The position numbers were made by a program, and so were the translations under genes. The notes under the pieces are model-generated. The model saw only the letters and a list, made by a program, of their open reading frames with translations. It was not told the origin of the DNA and ran no database searches. From Bifidobacterium breve (lineage in GTDB: Bacteria; Bacteroidota; Bacteroidia; Cytophagales; UBA9547), in contig CALPQG020000037.1 of NCBI GenBank assembly GCA_943325655.2, forward strand, positions 1 to 11,326: DNA of 11,326 nt, read 5' to 3'. Shown here piece by piece: positions 1-6,959 of the stretch (positions are counted from its first letter, which is position 1; every line of letters begins with the position of its first letter).

Positions 1-169
1 ATAATCGGCCTTGTCATTTCCTTCTTGTTCATCTTCTACAATTAATTTTCCTATTTCAAAATAGGTGTAAACCATCGTGTGATTAACATGTCGAACAACT
101 TCTGAACGAGCTTTTTAAAGTAAATTAACTACCCTATTTGCAAGTTGATTGTTATTTTGATTTATTCAT
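1..169 (-). pseudogene. Broken N-terminal fragment of a YhcG/DUF1016-family PDDEXK nuclease, running off the left edge
   Basis: Read on the minus strand, positions 114 to 1 are open and encode a segment containing ARSEVVRHVNHTMVYTY followed by EIGKLIVEDEQEGNDKADY. This is the conserved start of the DUF1016 N-terminal domain (an AR..vvr.vN core followed by a Y-x-x-IG-x-x-IVE-x-EQ-x-G-x-x-x-A-x-YG pattern). The same frame continues upstream as QNNNQLANRVVNLL, but a TAA at 115-117 interrupts it, where CAA (Gln) would fit the family. A possible ATG-AAT-AAA start at 161-169 is one base out of frame, with an extra T at position 160. There is therefore at least one nonsense lesion and probably a frameshift. 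An internal ATG at 73-75 could start a truncated product. Full-length relatives carry a C-terminal PDDEXK nuclease domain, which lies outside this window. From 170 to 300 I see nothing recognisable. Confidence 0.65.
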
Positions 170-300
170 TCCATTGAATACTTAGTTTAAAAAGTGTATT
201 TAAACCTAACTTTTTCAATTGGATTAATGATGTCTAAACAACAAAGTGTTGAACTAAATATCATTTACAATTAATTTTATAGGATTAAGTGTTCTACACA

Positions 301-338
301 AAAAAACTTCCGCATATCAGAATACACGGAAGTTTTTT
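301..338 (-). terminator. Rho-independent terminator of aroC, likely bidirectional
   Basis: A perfect 12-bp stem (AAAAAACTTCCG at 301-312, CGGAAGTTTTTT at 327-338) encloses a 14-nt loop. It begins 23 nt beyond the aroC stop. The A and T tracts at both ends allow it to work on either strand, and it separates aroC from the degraded gene at the left edge. Confidence 0.82.
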
Positions 339-361
339 AAATCTTAATTAAGCCAAAAAAG

Positions 362-1441
362 CTATAATTTTATCGCTTTGTTTCTCAGGTAGAAATCGGC
401 GATGACGATTGCGGCCATGGCTTCTACTATCGGTACTGCTCTTGAAACGACACATGGGTCGTGGCGTCCTTTACCGGAAACTACGGCTTTGTTGCCTTCG
501 CTGTCTATACTTTCCTGGTCCTGCATGATGGTGGCTACGGGTTTGAATGCGGTACGGAAATAAATGTCTTCTCCGTTTGAAATTCCTCCTTGTATGCCTC
601 CTGAATAGTTGGTATGGGTTTTTACTTTGCCATTGTCGTCAACATAAAACTGGTCGTTGTGCTGAGAACCTCTCAGGGCAATGCCTTCAAAACCACTTCC
701 AAATTCAAAACCTTTTACGGCATTGATGCTCAACATCGCTTTGCCCAGTTCTGCATGTAATTTGTCAAATACAGGTTCACCCAAACCTACCGGTACGCCT
801 GATACCACACAATCCACTACACCGCCAATGGTATCTCTACTGAGGCGAACTTCATCAATCAGGGCAATCATTTGTTCTGCCATTTCCTGGTCGGGGCAGC
901 GAACAATATTGTCTTCAGTGGTGGTTAAATCAAGTTCTTTGTAAGACTTTTGCAATTTCAATCCACCCACTTGAGATACAAAAGCGTTGGCTTCAATACC
1001 CAAATGTCTTAAAAATAATTTCGCGACTGCACCTGCTGCAACGCGCGCTAGGGTTTCTCTGGCTGAACTTCTGCCACCGCCACGGTAATCTCTCAAACCA
1101 TACTTTTCATGGTAAGTATAATCGGCATGGGAAGGACGAAACTTGTCTGCGATATGCGAATAATCTTTGCTGCGTTGGTCCGCGTTCCATACCATCATGG
1201 CGATAGGAACTCCGGTAGCTTTGCCTTCAAAAACGCCTGATAAAATTTCAATTTTATCGTCTTCGTTTCTTTGGGTGGTAATTTTTGATTGGCCAGGTTT
1301 GCGTCTGTCCAATTCTGACTGAATAAAATCCTCGTCAATGGCTAGTCCTGCCGGACAACCTTCTATTACTACGCCAACAGCTTTGCCGTGAGACTCTCCG
1401 AATGTGCTGATTTTAAATATCTTACCGTATGTGCTACTCAT
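362..1441 (-). CDS. aroC: Chorismate synthase
   Basis: Converts 5-enolpyruvylshikimate-3-phosphate to chorismate, the last common step of the shikimate pathway. It is a cytosolic enzyme that needs reduced FMN. The 359 residues match the usual length of about 360. The family motifs are all present: GESHG at 15-19 with the conserved histidine, RPSHADYT at 102-109 with the second active-site histidine, RGGGRSSARET at 120-130, and GKGRHDPCVVSR near the C-terminus. I chose the ATG at 1439-1441, giving the N-terminus MSSTYGKIFKIS, over an in-frame TTG seven codons upstream (1460-1462), because family members begin just before the TYGKIFK segment. It lies 194 nt downstream of the ABC ATPase gene and ends at a strong terminator. 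A TATATTTG box upstream suggests its own promoter. Confidence 0.97.
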   Translation of the reverse strand: MSSTYGKIFKISTFGESHGKAVGVVIEGCPAGLAIDEDFIQSELDRRKPGQSKITTQRNEDDKIEILSGVFEGKATGVPIAMMVWNADQRSKDYSHIADKFRPSHADYTYHEKYGLRDYRGGGRSSARETLARVAAGAVAKLFLRHLGIEANAFVSQVGGLKLQKSYKELDLTTTEDNIVRCPDQEMAEQMIALIDEVRLSRDTIGGVVDCVVSGVPVGLGEPVFDKLHAELGKAMLSINAVKGFEFGSGFEGIALRGSQHNDQFYVDDNGKVKTHTNYSGGIQGGISNGEDIYFRTAFKPVATIMQDQESIDSEGNKAVVSGKGRHDPCVVSRAVPIVEAMAAIVIADFYLRNKAIKL

Positions 1442-1458
1442 TGTATTTGAAATGCTTT

Positions 1459-1498
1459 GCAAAAAAACTTTTGCGTATGATGTTTTCAGGCAATACGC
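1459..1498 (-). other. Two adjacent inverted repeats in the aroC leader
   Basis: GCGTAT (1473-1478) pairs with ATACGC (1493-1498) around a 14-nt loop. Next to it, GCAAAA (1459-1464) pairs with TTTTGC (1469-1474), sharing two bases with the first repeat. On the minus strand the first stem would lie at the very start of an aroC transcript initiated from the TATATTTG box. It could protect the 5' end, act as a weak terminator after the ATPase gene, or be chance in AT-rich sequence. Confidence 0.3.
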
Positions 1499-1503
1499 CT
1501 CAA

Positions 1504-1511
1504 CAAATATA
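1504..1511 (-). promoter_or_regulatory. Candidate -7 box of an aroC promoter
   Basis: The minus strand reads TATATTTG, an exact match to the Bacteroidota -7 consensus TAnnTTTG, about 63 nt before the aroC ATG. I see no matching TTG at the -33 distance, so this rests on one element only. Confidence 0.35.
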
Positions 1512-1635
1512 ATATTCTTCTCCTATAATTTAGTAGGTTCCTAAAAAAAGTAGCCATCGGTGTTTGACTTTAGTTGTTTTACCCCACGTATTGACTTTAT
1601 AGAATATACCAAGTTTATGGCGTTATTACACATCG

Positions 1636-2316
1636 CTACTTGTGGCTCAACTGCTCCATCGTGTCATGAATGGACTTCTCCGAAATGGCTTCGAGTACAG
1701 GTTTTTTTGCTGACAAATTCAAGAGATAACCGTTTATATTTTGGAGGTAATGGATATGGTGGGTAACACAAATAACTGTTTTTTGTTTTCCATAGACCAT
1801 TGATTGCATGAGTTGAAAAATCTGGTGGGTATGGGCAATGTCTAAGTACTGCGTAGGTTCGTCAAACAAATAAATGTCCGCGTTTTGCAGCATCATTTGC
1901 GACAGCCACACCAATTGTTGTTCCCCCCCGGAGAGTGTTAAAAAATCTTTTTCAGCCAAATGTGCAATATGATTTTGCTCAAGCACTTCCATTACCAGGT
2001 TGAGTTGTGCCGTAGAATATGGCTGAAATAATTTCTTTTGTCCAAACAAACCCATCACTGCAAGGTCCTTTACAGGAATACTAAAATTGATATGGTTTTT
2101 TTGTCCCAGCATGGCAATAGATGGTTTCGCAGACGGGTAATTTACAGTGCCATTAAAGGGTATTTTGTTGGTCAATACATTTAAAAAAGTGCTTTTCCCT
2201 GATCCGTTGTGGCCAACTACGGCGATAAATGCACCGCAGGGAATGTCTATAAACAAACTACGGATTATGGTGTTGTCACCATAACCCGCAGATAAATTGT
2301 GGATGCTTATTTTCAA
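1636..2316 (-). CDS. ABC transporter ATP-binding protein, metal/siderophore-type (FecE/ZnuC-like)
   Basis: A complete nucleotide-binding domain of 226 residues that would power a membrane importer from the cytosolic side. Visible motifs: Walker A GHNGSGKST at 35-43, Q-loop Gln72, signature LSGGE at 128-132, Walker B with DEPT (148-155), D-loop YLD at 157-159 and H-loop His186. The order and the LDIAHTHQIFQLM stretch after Walker B resemble ATPases of iron-siderophore, cobalamin and zinc/manganese importers; substrate cannot be read from it. The start is TTG at 2314-2316. An in-frame TAA lies five codons upstream and no ATG occurs before Walker A, so TTG is the best choice. It begins 22 nt after the DUF2795-type gene, which suggests cotranscription. 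No permease or binding protein is present in the window, so its partner must be encoded elsewhere. Confidence 0.88.
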   Translation of the reverse strand: MKISIHNLSAGYGDNTIIRSLFIDIPCGAFIAVVGHNGSGKSTFLNVLTNKIPFNGTVNYPSAKPSIAMLGQKNHINFSIPVKDLAVMGLFGQKKLFQPYSTAQLNLVMEVLEQNHIAHLAEKDFLTLSGGEQQLVWLSQMMLQNADIYLFDEPTQYLDIAHTHQIFQLMQSMVYGKQKTVICVTHHIHYLQNINGYLLNLSAKKPVLEAISEKSIHDTMEQLSHK

Positions 2317-2338
2317 AGCGATATAGTCTTAAAAGCTA

Positions 2339-2560
2339 TTAATATTCGTCTTCATTAAATAAGAAATCGTCTTTGGTAGGATAATCTGGCCAAATTTCTT
2401 CGATGCTTTCAAATGGTTGTCCGTCATCTTCTAATTCTTCCAAGTTTTCTACTACTTCCAGTGGAGCTCCTGTTCTACTTGCGAAATCTACAAGTTCATC
2501 TTTTGATGCAGGCCATGGAGCATCTTCTAAATAGGATGCCAGTTCTAGTGTCCAGTACAT
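2339..2560 (-). CDS. DUF2795-type small acidic protein
   Basis: A 73-residue, strongly acidic cytosolic protein with no signal peptide or membrane segment. The APWPASKDELVDFASRTGAP core and the following EVVENLEELEDDG and EEIWPDYPT segments match small proteins conserved across Bacteroidota that I place in the DUF2795 family; no function is known to me. The ATG at 2558-2560 is the only sensible start, because MYWTLELASYLED is the conserved N-terminus. It is the first gene of a minus-strand run with the ABC ATPase gene 22 nt downstream. The product name is secure as a conserved protein; the family number is from memory. Confidence 0.88.
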   Translation of the reverse strand: MYWTLELASYLEDAPWPASKDELVDFASRTGAPLEVVENLEELEDDGQPFESIEEIWPDYPTKDDFLFNEDEY

Positions 2561-2601
2561 AGTAATAATTACTTTAATTTGTGAGTACTATTTAATTTGT
2601 G

Positions 2602-2631
2602 CAAAAATTAAAATAATAATCTACATATCAA
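2602..2631 (-). promoter_or_regulatory. Candidate promoter of the DUF2795/ABC ATPase unit
   Basis: On the minus strand TTG (2631-2629) is followed after 18 nt by TAATTTTTG (2610-2602). This approximates the Bacteroidota TTG...TAnnTTTG arrangement with one extra T in the -7 box. It lies about 42 nt before the DUF2795 ATG. Confidence 0.3.
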
Positions 2632-2812
2632 AGTGTTTTGTATGATGTTTCTAGATTAATATTAACCTTCATGAGGGATTGTATAGAGGAGTATAATAAA
2701 ATTAAGAATATAATTGAAAAAAGTGGGCGTCGTAATAGACGATACTTTATTTTAATAATTAATCGCATGGTTATAAGTTGGTTGTGTGTATTTTAATTAT
2801 TAGGTGGCGCTT

Positions 2813-2910
2813 AGCGTTAAGGATTGTCCCGAGAATATCGGGATTGTTTGAGCTTCCCGAAAAATCGGGACGAGTACCGAAAGCCTGACCCGCTGTGGCG
2901 GGGAACGCCC
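2813..2910 (+). ncRNA. Three-hairpin structured element, probably a dispersed Bacteroidota intergenic RNA or repeat
   Basis: GCGTT (2814-2818) pairs with AACGC (2904-2908) and closes a multibranch structure with three hairpins. These are TCCCGA/TCGGGA (2827-2832 with 2838-2843), the same stem again TCCCGA/TCGGGA (2855-2860 with 2865-2870, AAAA loop), and CCCGC/GCGGG (2889-2893 with 2898-2902, TGTG loop). It is far more GC-rich than the sequence around it and has no open frame. The layout resembles elements common between genes in Flavobacteriia and Chitinophagales, and it may belong to the flavo-1 RNA family, but I name that from memory only. The element could act as an RNA from either strand; the plus strand is shown because it precedes ccmF. 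Confidence 0.5.
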
Positions 2911-2986
2911 AAATTATCTATATTTTATTAAACACTTCATTTATTTACTTCATCACAATTTTACTACTTAATAATTTTACTCTAAA

Positions 2987-3005
2987 TTTCTGTTTAAAAC
3001 AGAAA
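2987..3005. promoter_or_regulatory. Perfect 19-bp palindrome, candidate operator upstream of ccmF
   Basis: TTTCTGTTT (2987-2995) and AAACAGAAA (2997-3005) are exact reverse complements around a single central base. With one central base it cannot form a normal RNA hairpin, so a site for a dimeric DNA-binding protein is more plausible. It lies about 165 bp before the ccmF start. The regulator is unknown. Confidence 0.4.
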
Positions 3006-3081
3006 ACCATAAACGGAGAACTGACAAATTTATATCGAAATAACTCTATCACCTTTTTTTAACACACTTTACCAAATAAAC

Positions 3082-3122
3082 GAATGAATTCCCGAATCAT
3101 TTTTTAACAATTCGTTTCATTC
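3082..3122 (+). other. Imperfect hairpin in the ccmF leader
   Basis: GAATGAA (3082-3088) pairs with TTCATTC (3116-3122) and CGAAT (3093-3097) pairs with ATTCG (3110-3114), with a 4-nt bulge on the left and 1 nt on the right. It sits 46 nt before the ccmF ATG and could be a leader structure. No promoter box of the TAnnTTTG type was found nearby. Confidence 0.3.
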
Positions 3123-3168
3123 AAAGGGAATTACATTTAACTTTAAGCCCTCATTAAAATTGCTACAA

Positions 3169-5712
3169 ATGCTTCGTCAATACATTGGTGACATCGGTCA
3201 CTTGTCAGTTATCATTTCTTTTATTACCTCTATTGTTGCTGCTTTGGCCTATTACAATGCCACACTAGCACAAAAAGACTCCCTACAAAAAGAAAACTCT
3301 TGGTTAAAATTTGCCCGTATTGCTTTTGCAGTACATGGCATTGCGGTGATGGGAATTGTGTTGAGTTTGTTTACCATCATCTATAAAAACTATTTTGAGT
3401 TTCATTATGCCTGGGAACACGCCTCTAAAAACCTTCCGACCCATTTTATGATTTCCTGTTTTTGGGAAGGACAGGAAGGCAGTTTTCTCCTTTGGATCTT
3501 CTGGCATGTGATTTTGGGCGGAATATTGATCCGCACCAATAAAGTTTGGGAAGCACCCGTAATGACCATTTTTGCGTTGGTTCAGGCATTTTTGGCATCT
3601 ATGATTTTGGGAGTAGTATTGTTTGATTACAAAGTGGGCAGTTCACCGTTTATCATGTTGCGTGACTTTATGGTCGATGCACCAATCTTCAAAATGAAAC
3701 CCGATTATGTACCTGAAGACGGCACAGGCTTGAACCCGCTCTTACAAAATTATTGGATGGTGATTCATCCACCAACCCTGTTTTTAGGATTTGCGACGAC
3801 ATTGATTCCATTCTCATTTTGCATTGCCGGATTGTGGTTGAAAAAATACAAAGAATGGATTCGTCCCGCTTTGCCTTGGGCACTGTTTTCTGGATTGGTA
3901 TTGGGTTTAGGAATTTTGATGGGTGGCTATTGGGCCTATGAAACCTTGAATTTTGGTGGTTATTGGAACTGGGATCCGGTGGAGAATGCGGTGTATGTTC
4001 CCTGGTTGGTATTGATTGCCGCCATTCATACCATGTTGATTTTTAAGAACAACGAAACGGCTTTGAAAACCGCCATCATATTGACCATTACGAGTTTTCT
4101 GCTGATCTTGTATTCTACTTTCCTGACCAGAAGTGGTATTTTGGGAAATGCTTCTGTGCACTCCTTTACCGATTTGGGTTTGTCTGGACAATTGTTTTTG
4201 TACATGATTTTTTTCGTGGTTATCGCCATTGTGTTGATGGCTGTACGCTGGAAAGAATTGCCTTCGGAAGAGAAAGAAGAGTCTGTCTACTCCCGTGAGT
4301 TTTGGATATTTATTGGTGCCTTGACGCTTTGTTTGGCTGCATTTCAAATTATTGCCACCACTTCTATTCCGGTGTACAATGCCTTCTTAGGATTGTTTTC
4401 AATTGAATCCAAATTAGCGCCTCCTGCCGATCAGGCAGTGTTTTACAGCAACTGGCAATTGTGGTTCATGGTATTGGTCGCTATTTTGTCTGGGGTCGGA
4501 CAGTTTTTTTATTGGAAAAAAATGGACAAAGCCAAACTGACCGATGTACTTTATGTACCATTTATCATTACCCTGATTGTTTCTCTTGGATTGATTGTAT
4601 TTACAAAAGTGCAGGACATGCGTTATATGACATTGCTGACCGCATCGGTATTTACGGTGGTATGTAACCTGGTAATATTGAATACTTTTTTCAGAAAAAA
4701 TATCAAACTGGCTGGTGGCTCCATTGCCCATATCGGGATAGGAATGATGTTGTTGGGGATATTGTATTCCGCAGGATATTCTAAAATTGTTTCCCTGAAT
4801 GTATCAGGCTTGGTGTATTCCAAAGAATTTACGGAAGACATGAACAAAGAAAATTTGCTCATCTTTAGAAATACGCCACAGCAAATGCAGGATTATATGT
4901 TGACTTACCGTGGTCCAAGAATTGAGGCCGAAGGTTTTCCTGGGTACATAGACAAAGAAGCGGTGCGTTTGAGTGGCACGGATCCTTTTAAAGTGATTGC
5001 CAGAAAAGAAATTAGGCTCGACGACAAGGTGTATTTCAAGCCGGGAGATACCATTCGTACGATGCCTGAAAACACGTATTATGAAATCGAATATACCCGA
5101 CCTGATGGTTCTAAATTCTCTTTGTTTCCCCGCACACAGGTCAATCCTCAAATGGGATTTTTGGCTTCTCCTGATATCAAGCGTGGCATTTTGAGCGATT
5201 TGTATACCCACATTGCTTCTGTACCTGATGCAGAAAAAGAACGCAATTGGAGCAAAGTAGATACGCACATGGTGGCGATTGGCGATACGTTTTTGATCAA
5301 TGATTATTACGCCATCCTCAAAAAAGTAGAACAAGTAGACCAGGTGGAAGATGTACCAATGGGCAAAGGTGATATTGCCATCAAAGCGCACATTGAAGTG
5401 TTGACCAAAGACGACAAAGGCTATATGTTGTACCCGTATTATATCATCAAAGACCAAATGGTGGGCCGCGTTCCTGAAATCATTGAGGACCTTGGTGTAA
5501 AGATGACTTTTAACAACATAGACCCGATAAAAGGCTTGTTGACTTTTGGCGTAAGCACCACCCAAAAAGACTGGGTAATTTTAAAAGCCATGGAAAAACC
5601 TTACATCAATGTATTGTGGCTCGGTTCCCTGATGGTATTGGTCGGTTTAGGCATCGCCATTGCCCGCCGTTACAAAGAATTTAAATTGATGAGGGATAAA
5701 GGGGAGTATTAG
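3169..5712 (+). CDS. ccmF: Cytochrome c-type biogenesis protein CcmF (haem lyase subunit, system I)
   Basis: An integral membrane protein that passes haem from CcmE to the CXXCH motifs of apocytochromes c on the periplasmic side. About 15 hydrophobic segments are visible. The haem-handling WWD region lies at about 252-287 (GGYWAYE then GGYWNWDPVENA and VPWL). Conserved histidine segments occur at about 84 (HASKN), 198-202 (IHPPT) and 329 (SVHSFTD), together with CFWEGQEGSF near 97. The protein is long at 847 residues, against about 650 in enterobacteria. The extra length is a hydrophilic region at roughly 546-810 between the last two membrane segments, as seen in other Bacteroidota CcmF proteins. 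The ATG at 3169 is preferred to the in-frame TTG at 3160 because the product then starts MLRQYIG, like relatives. No other ccm gene is in the window. No clear terminator follows; a run of eight G lies just after the stop. Confidence 0.95.
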   Translation: MLRQYIGDIGHLSVIISFITSIVAALAYYNATLAQKDSLQKENSWLKFARIAFAVHGIAVMGIVLSLFTIIYKNYFEFHYAWEHASKNLPTHFMISCFWEGQEGSFLLWIFWHVILGGILIRTNKVWEAPVMTIFALVQAFLASMILGVVLFDYKVGSSPFIMLRDFMVDAPIFKMKPDYVPEDGTGLNPLLQNYWMVIHPPTLFLGFATTLIPFSFCIAGLWLKKYKEWIRPALPWALFSGLVLGLGILMGGYWAYETLNFGGYWNWDPVENAVYVPWLVLIAAIHTMLIFKNNETALKTAIILTITSFLLILYSTFLTRSGILGNASVHSFTDLGLSGQLFLYMIFFVVIAIVLMAVRWKELPSEEKEESVYSREFWIFIGALTLCLAAFQIIATTSIPVYNAFLGLFSIESKLAPPADQAVFYSNWQLWFMVLVAILSGVGQFFYWKKMDKAKLTDVLYVPFIITLIVSLGLIVFTKVQDMRYMTLLTASVFTVVCNLVILNTFFRKNIKLAGGSIAHIGIGMMLLGILYSAGYSKIVSLNVSGLVYSKEFTEDMNKENLLIFRNTPQQMQDYMLTYRGPRIEAEGFPGYIDKEAVRLSGTDPFKVIARKEIRLDDKVYFKPGDTIRTMPENTYYEIEYTRPDGSKFSLFPRTQVNPQMGFLASPDIKRGILSDLYTHIASVPDAEKERNWSKVDTHMVAIGDTFLINDYYAILKKVEQVDQVEDVPMGKGDIAIKAHIEVLTKDDKGYMLYPYYIIKDQMVGRVPEIIEDLGVKMTFNNIDPIKGLLTFGVSTTQKDWVILKAMEKPYINVLWLGSLMVLVGLGIAIARRYKEFKLMRDKGEY

Positions 5713-5824
5713 GGGGGGGTAATATTTTATAGTTTAGTATATAAGGATTTTATCGAGACAAAAATATTTATTTTCGTTGGTGGTAATATTATTTGTCAAA
5801 ACTGATAAATCTAATTAAATAATT

Positions 5825-6809
5825 ATGAATGAATTTATAGAAAAACTTTAAGAATTATTAAAGCGTCTAGACAAATCTGGTTATTTCGATATTGATTTAA
5901 TTGTTGATGTTAAGAATAAATTACGACTATACTTATCAAAGTTTTTCCCAAACAGAGATGAATACAATGAATTGTTACTTGAAATAAATACAAACCCTAA
6001 AGAAGAATGGGACGCTACACAAGCAATCGCTAAATTAAAAAGCATTGTAACAACATTAATTGAAGACGTACAGCTTTCTGATAATAATTATCTTGTTCAA
6101 ACAGAAGAAGAACGACGTAAAATACTTGCTAAAGCTAGAAGAGAATCCGAAATAGAAAAAATAGTTATAGAGGCTAGAGAAATTCAAAAGTTAAAAGAAG
6201 AACTACAAAATGATAGGGAAAGACTATTAGCACAAGAAGAAAAATTCAATTTTTTTAAAGCAAAACTTGAAGTTGCAGACAAAGAATTAGATTTTCAAAT
6301 GCAAGCACAAGGCAATAAAAGTGCGGCTTTGATTTGGGCTATATTAGCGGGGGGCTTACTTTAATTTTAATTTATGTTTTGTGCGACAGTCTGAAATTTA
6401 CATATTCATTTATTGAAATTGCAAATAAAATAAAGAAGAATTTAGGAGGTTCATTACCGACTAATAATAATGAAATAATTTTAAATACAATATATTTTTC
6501 ATTTTTTAAAGTCATCTTCACAAAAATTCTTTTATACTCTATGCAGATATATGCAATAATCTTTTGTGTTAAAAATTATAATGCCCAAATGCATAATAAT
6601 ATAATAATACTCATAAATCAAATGCTTTAAAAAGTACATTGAGTTTATTAAATACGGCTCGTTCAGATGAGGGCAATGATAAATTATTAGTTCAGGCAAC
6701 TCAAGCAATTTTCTCGCATCAACAAACTGGATATAGTAGTAAGGAAAGTGAACAAGCGAGTCCCAATTTAGTTACAAATGTTATAGATTCTGCATCAAAA
6801 AAAATATAA
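5825..6809 (+). pseudogene. Broken gene for a coiled-coil, two-helix membrane protein (one nonsense, two frameshifts)
   Basis: Three frames join into one protein of about 328 residues. It starts at the ATG 5825 (MNEFIEKL) and meets TAA at 5849, where CAA (Gln) would continue in frame into ELLKRLDKSGYFDID. The frame runs through a charged coiled coil (about 85-160) to a run of six G at 6349-6354. Restoring one G there joins AALIWAILAGG to LTLILIYVL, completing a membrane helix at about 167-187. A second helix (IYFSFFKVIFTKILLY...) follows at about 222-250. A second one-base loss in the AT repeat near 6601-6609 switches to the frame encoding HKSNALKSTLSLLNTARSDE, then LLVQATQAIFSHQQTGY and a TAA at 6807-6809. 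The C-terminal block resembles a conserved end (NALST-x, ATQ-x-IF, TGY) that I recall from accessory membrane proteins of unknown function. The three lesions argue for decay; homopolymer sequencing error could explain some of them. Confidence 0.75.
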
Positions 6810-6922
6810 AATTTTACCAACAACGGTAATGTTTTGCAATTAGACAAATAATCCATCGTTGGATACAATAGTGACTATCTCATAGAAAAAGAGATTTTTA
6901 GAAATAAAATTTTCAACACAAT

Positions 6923-6955
6923 AGTTGTACTTATGGGCAACTTATTTTAACTTTA
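6923..6955 (+). promoter_or_regulatory. Possible promoter/operator of the HigB-HigA operon
   Basis: AGTTG (6923-6927) and CAACT (6938-6942) form a short inverted repeat. The TTG within the left arm lies 20 nt before TAACTTTA (6948-6955), one base short of the TAnnTTTG consensus. HigA-type antitoxins usually repress by binding such repeats. Transcription would begin at or next to the ATG at 6960, making the message nearly leaderless. The evidence is weak. Confidence 0.22.
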
Positions 6956-6959
6956 TATT

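Noticed and set aside
2671..2796. A 41-codon open frame starting MRDCIEEYNKIKN in the gap before ccmF
   Set aside because: Short, AT-rich, no recognisable motif and no promoter; it reads as chance in non-coding DNA next to the structured element.
4804..5565. Long 253-codon open frame on the minus strand inside ccmF
   Set aside because: It lies wholly within the well-supported ccmF coding region, has Phe/His/Arg-heavy composition typical of an antisense frame, and no recognisable domain.
6817..6866. Imperfect inverted repeat CCAACAACGG / CCATCGTTGG after the broken membrane gene
   Set aside because: Two mismatches, long loop and no T run; not a convincing terminator.
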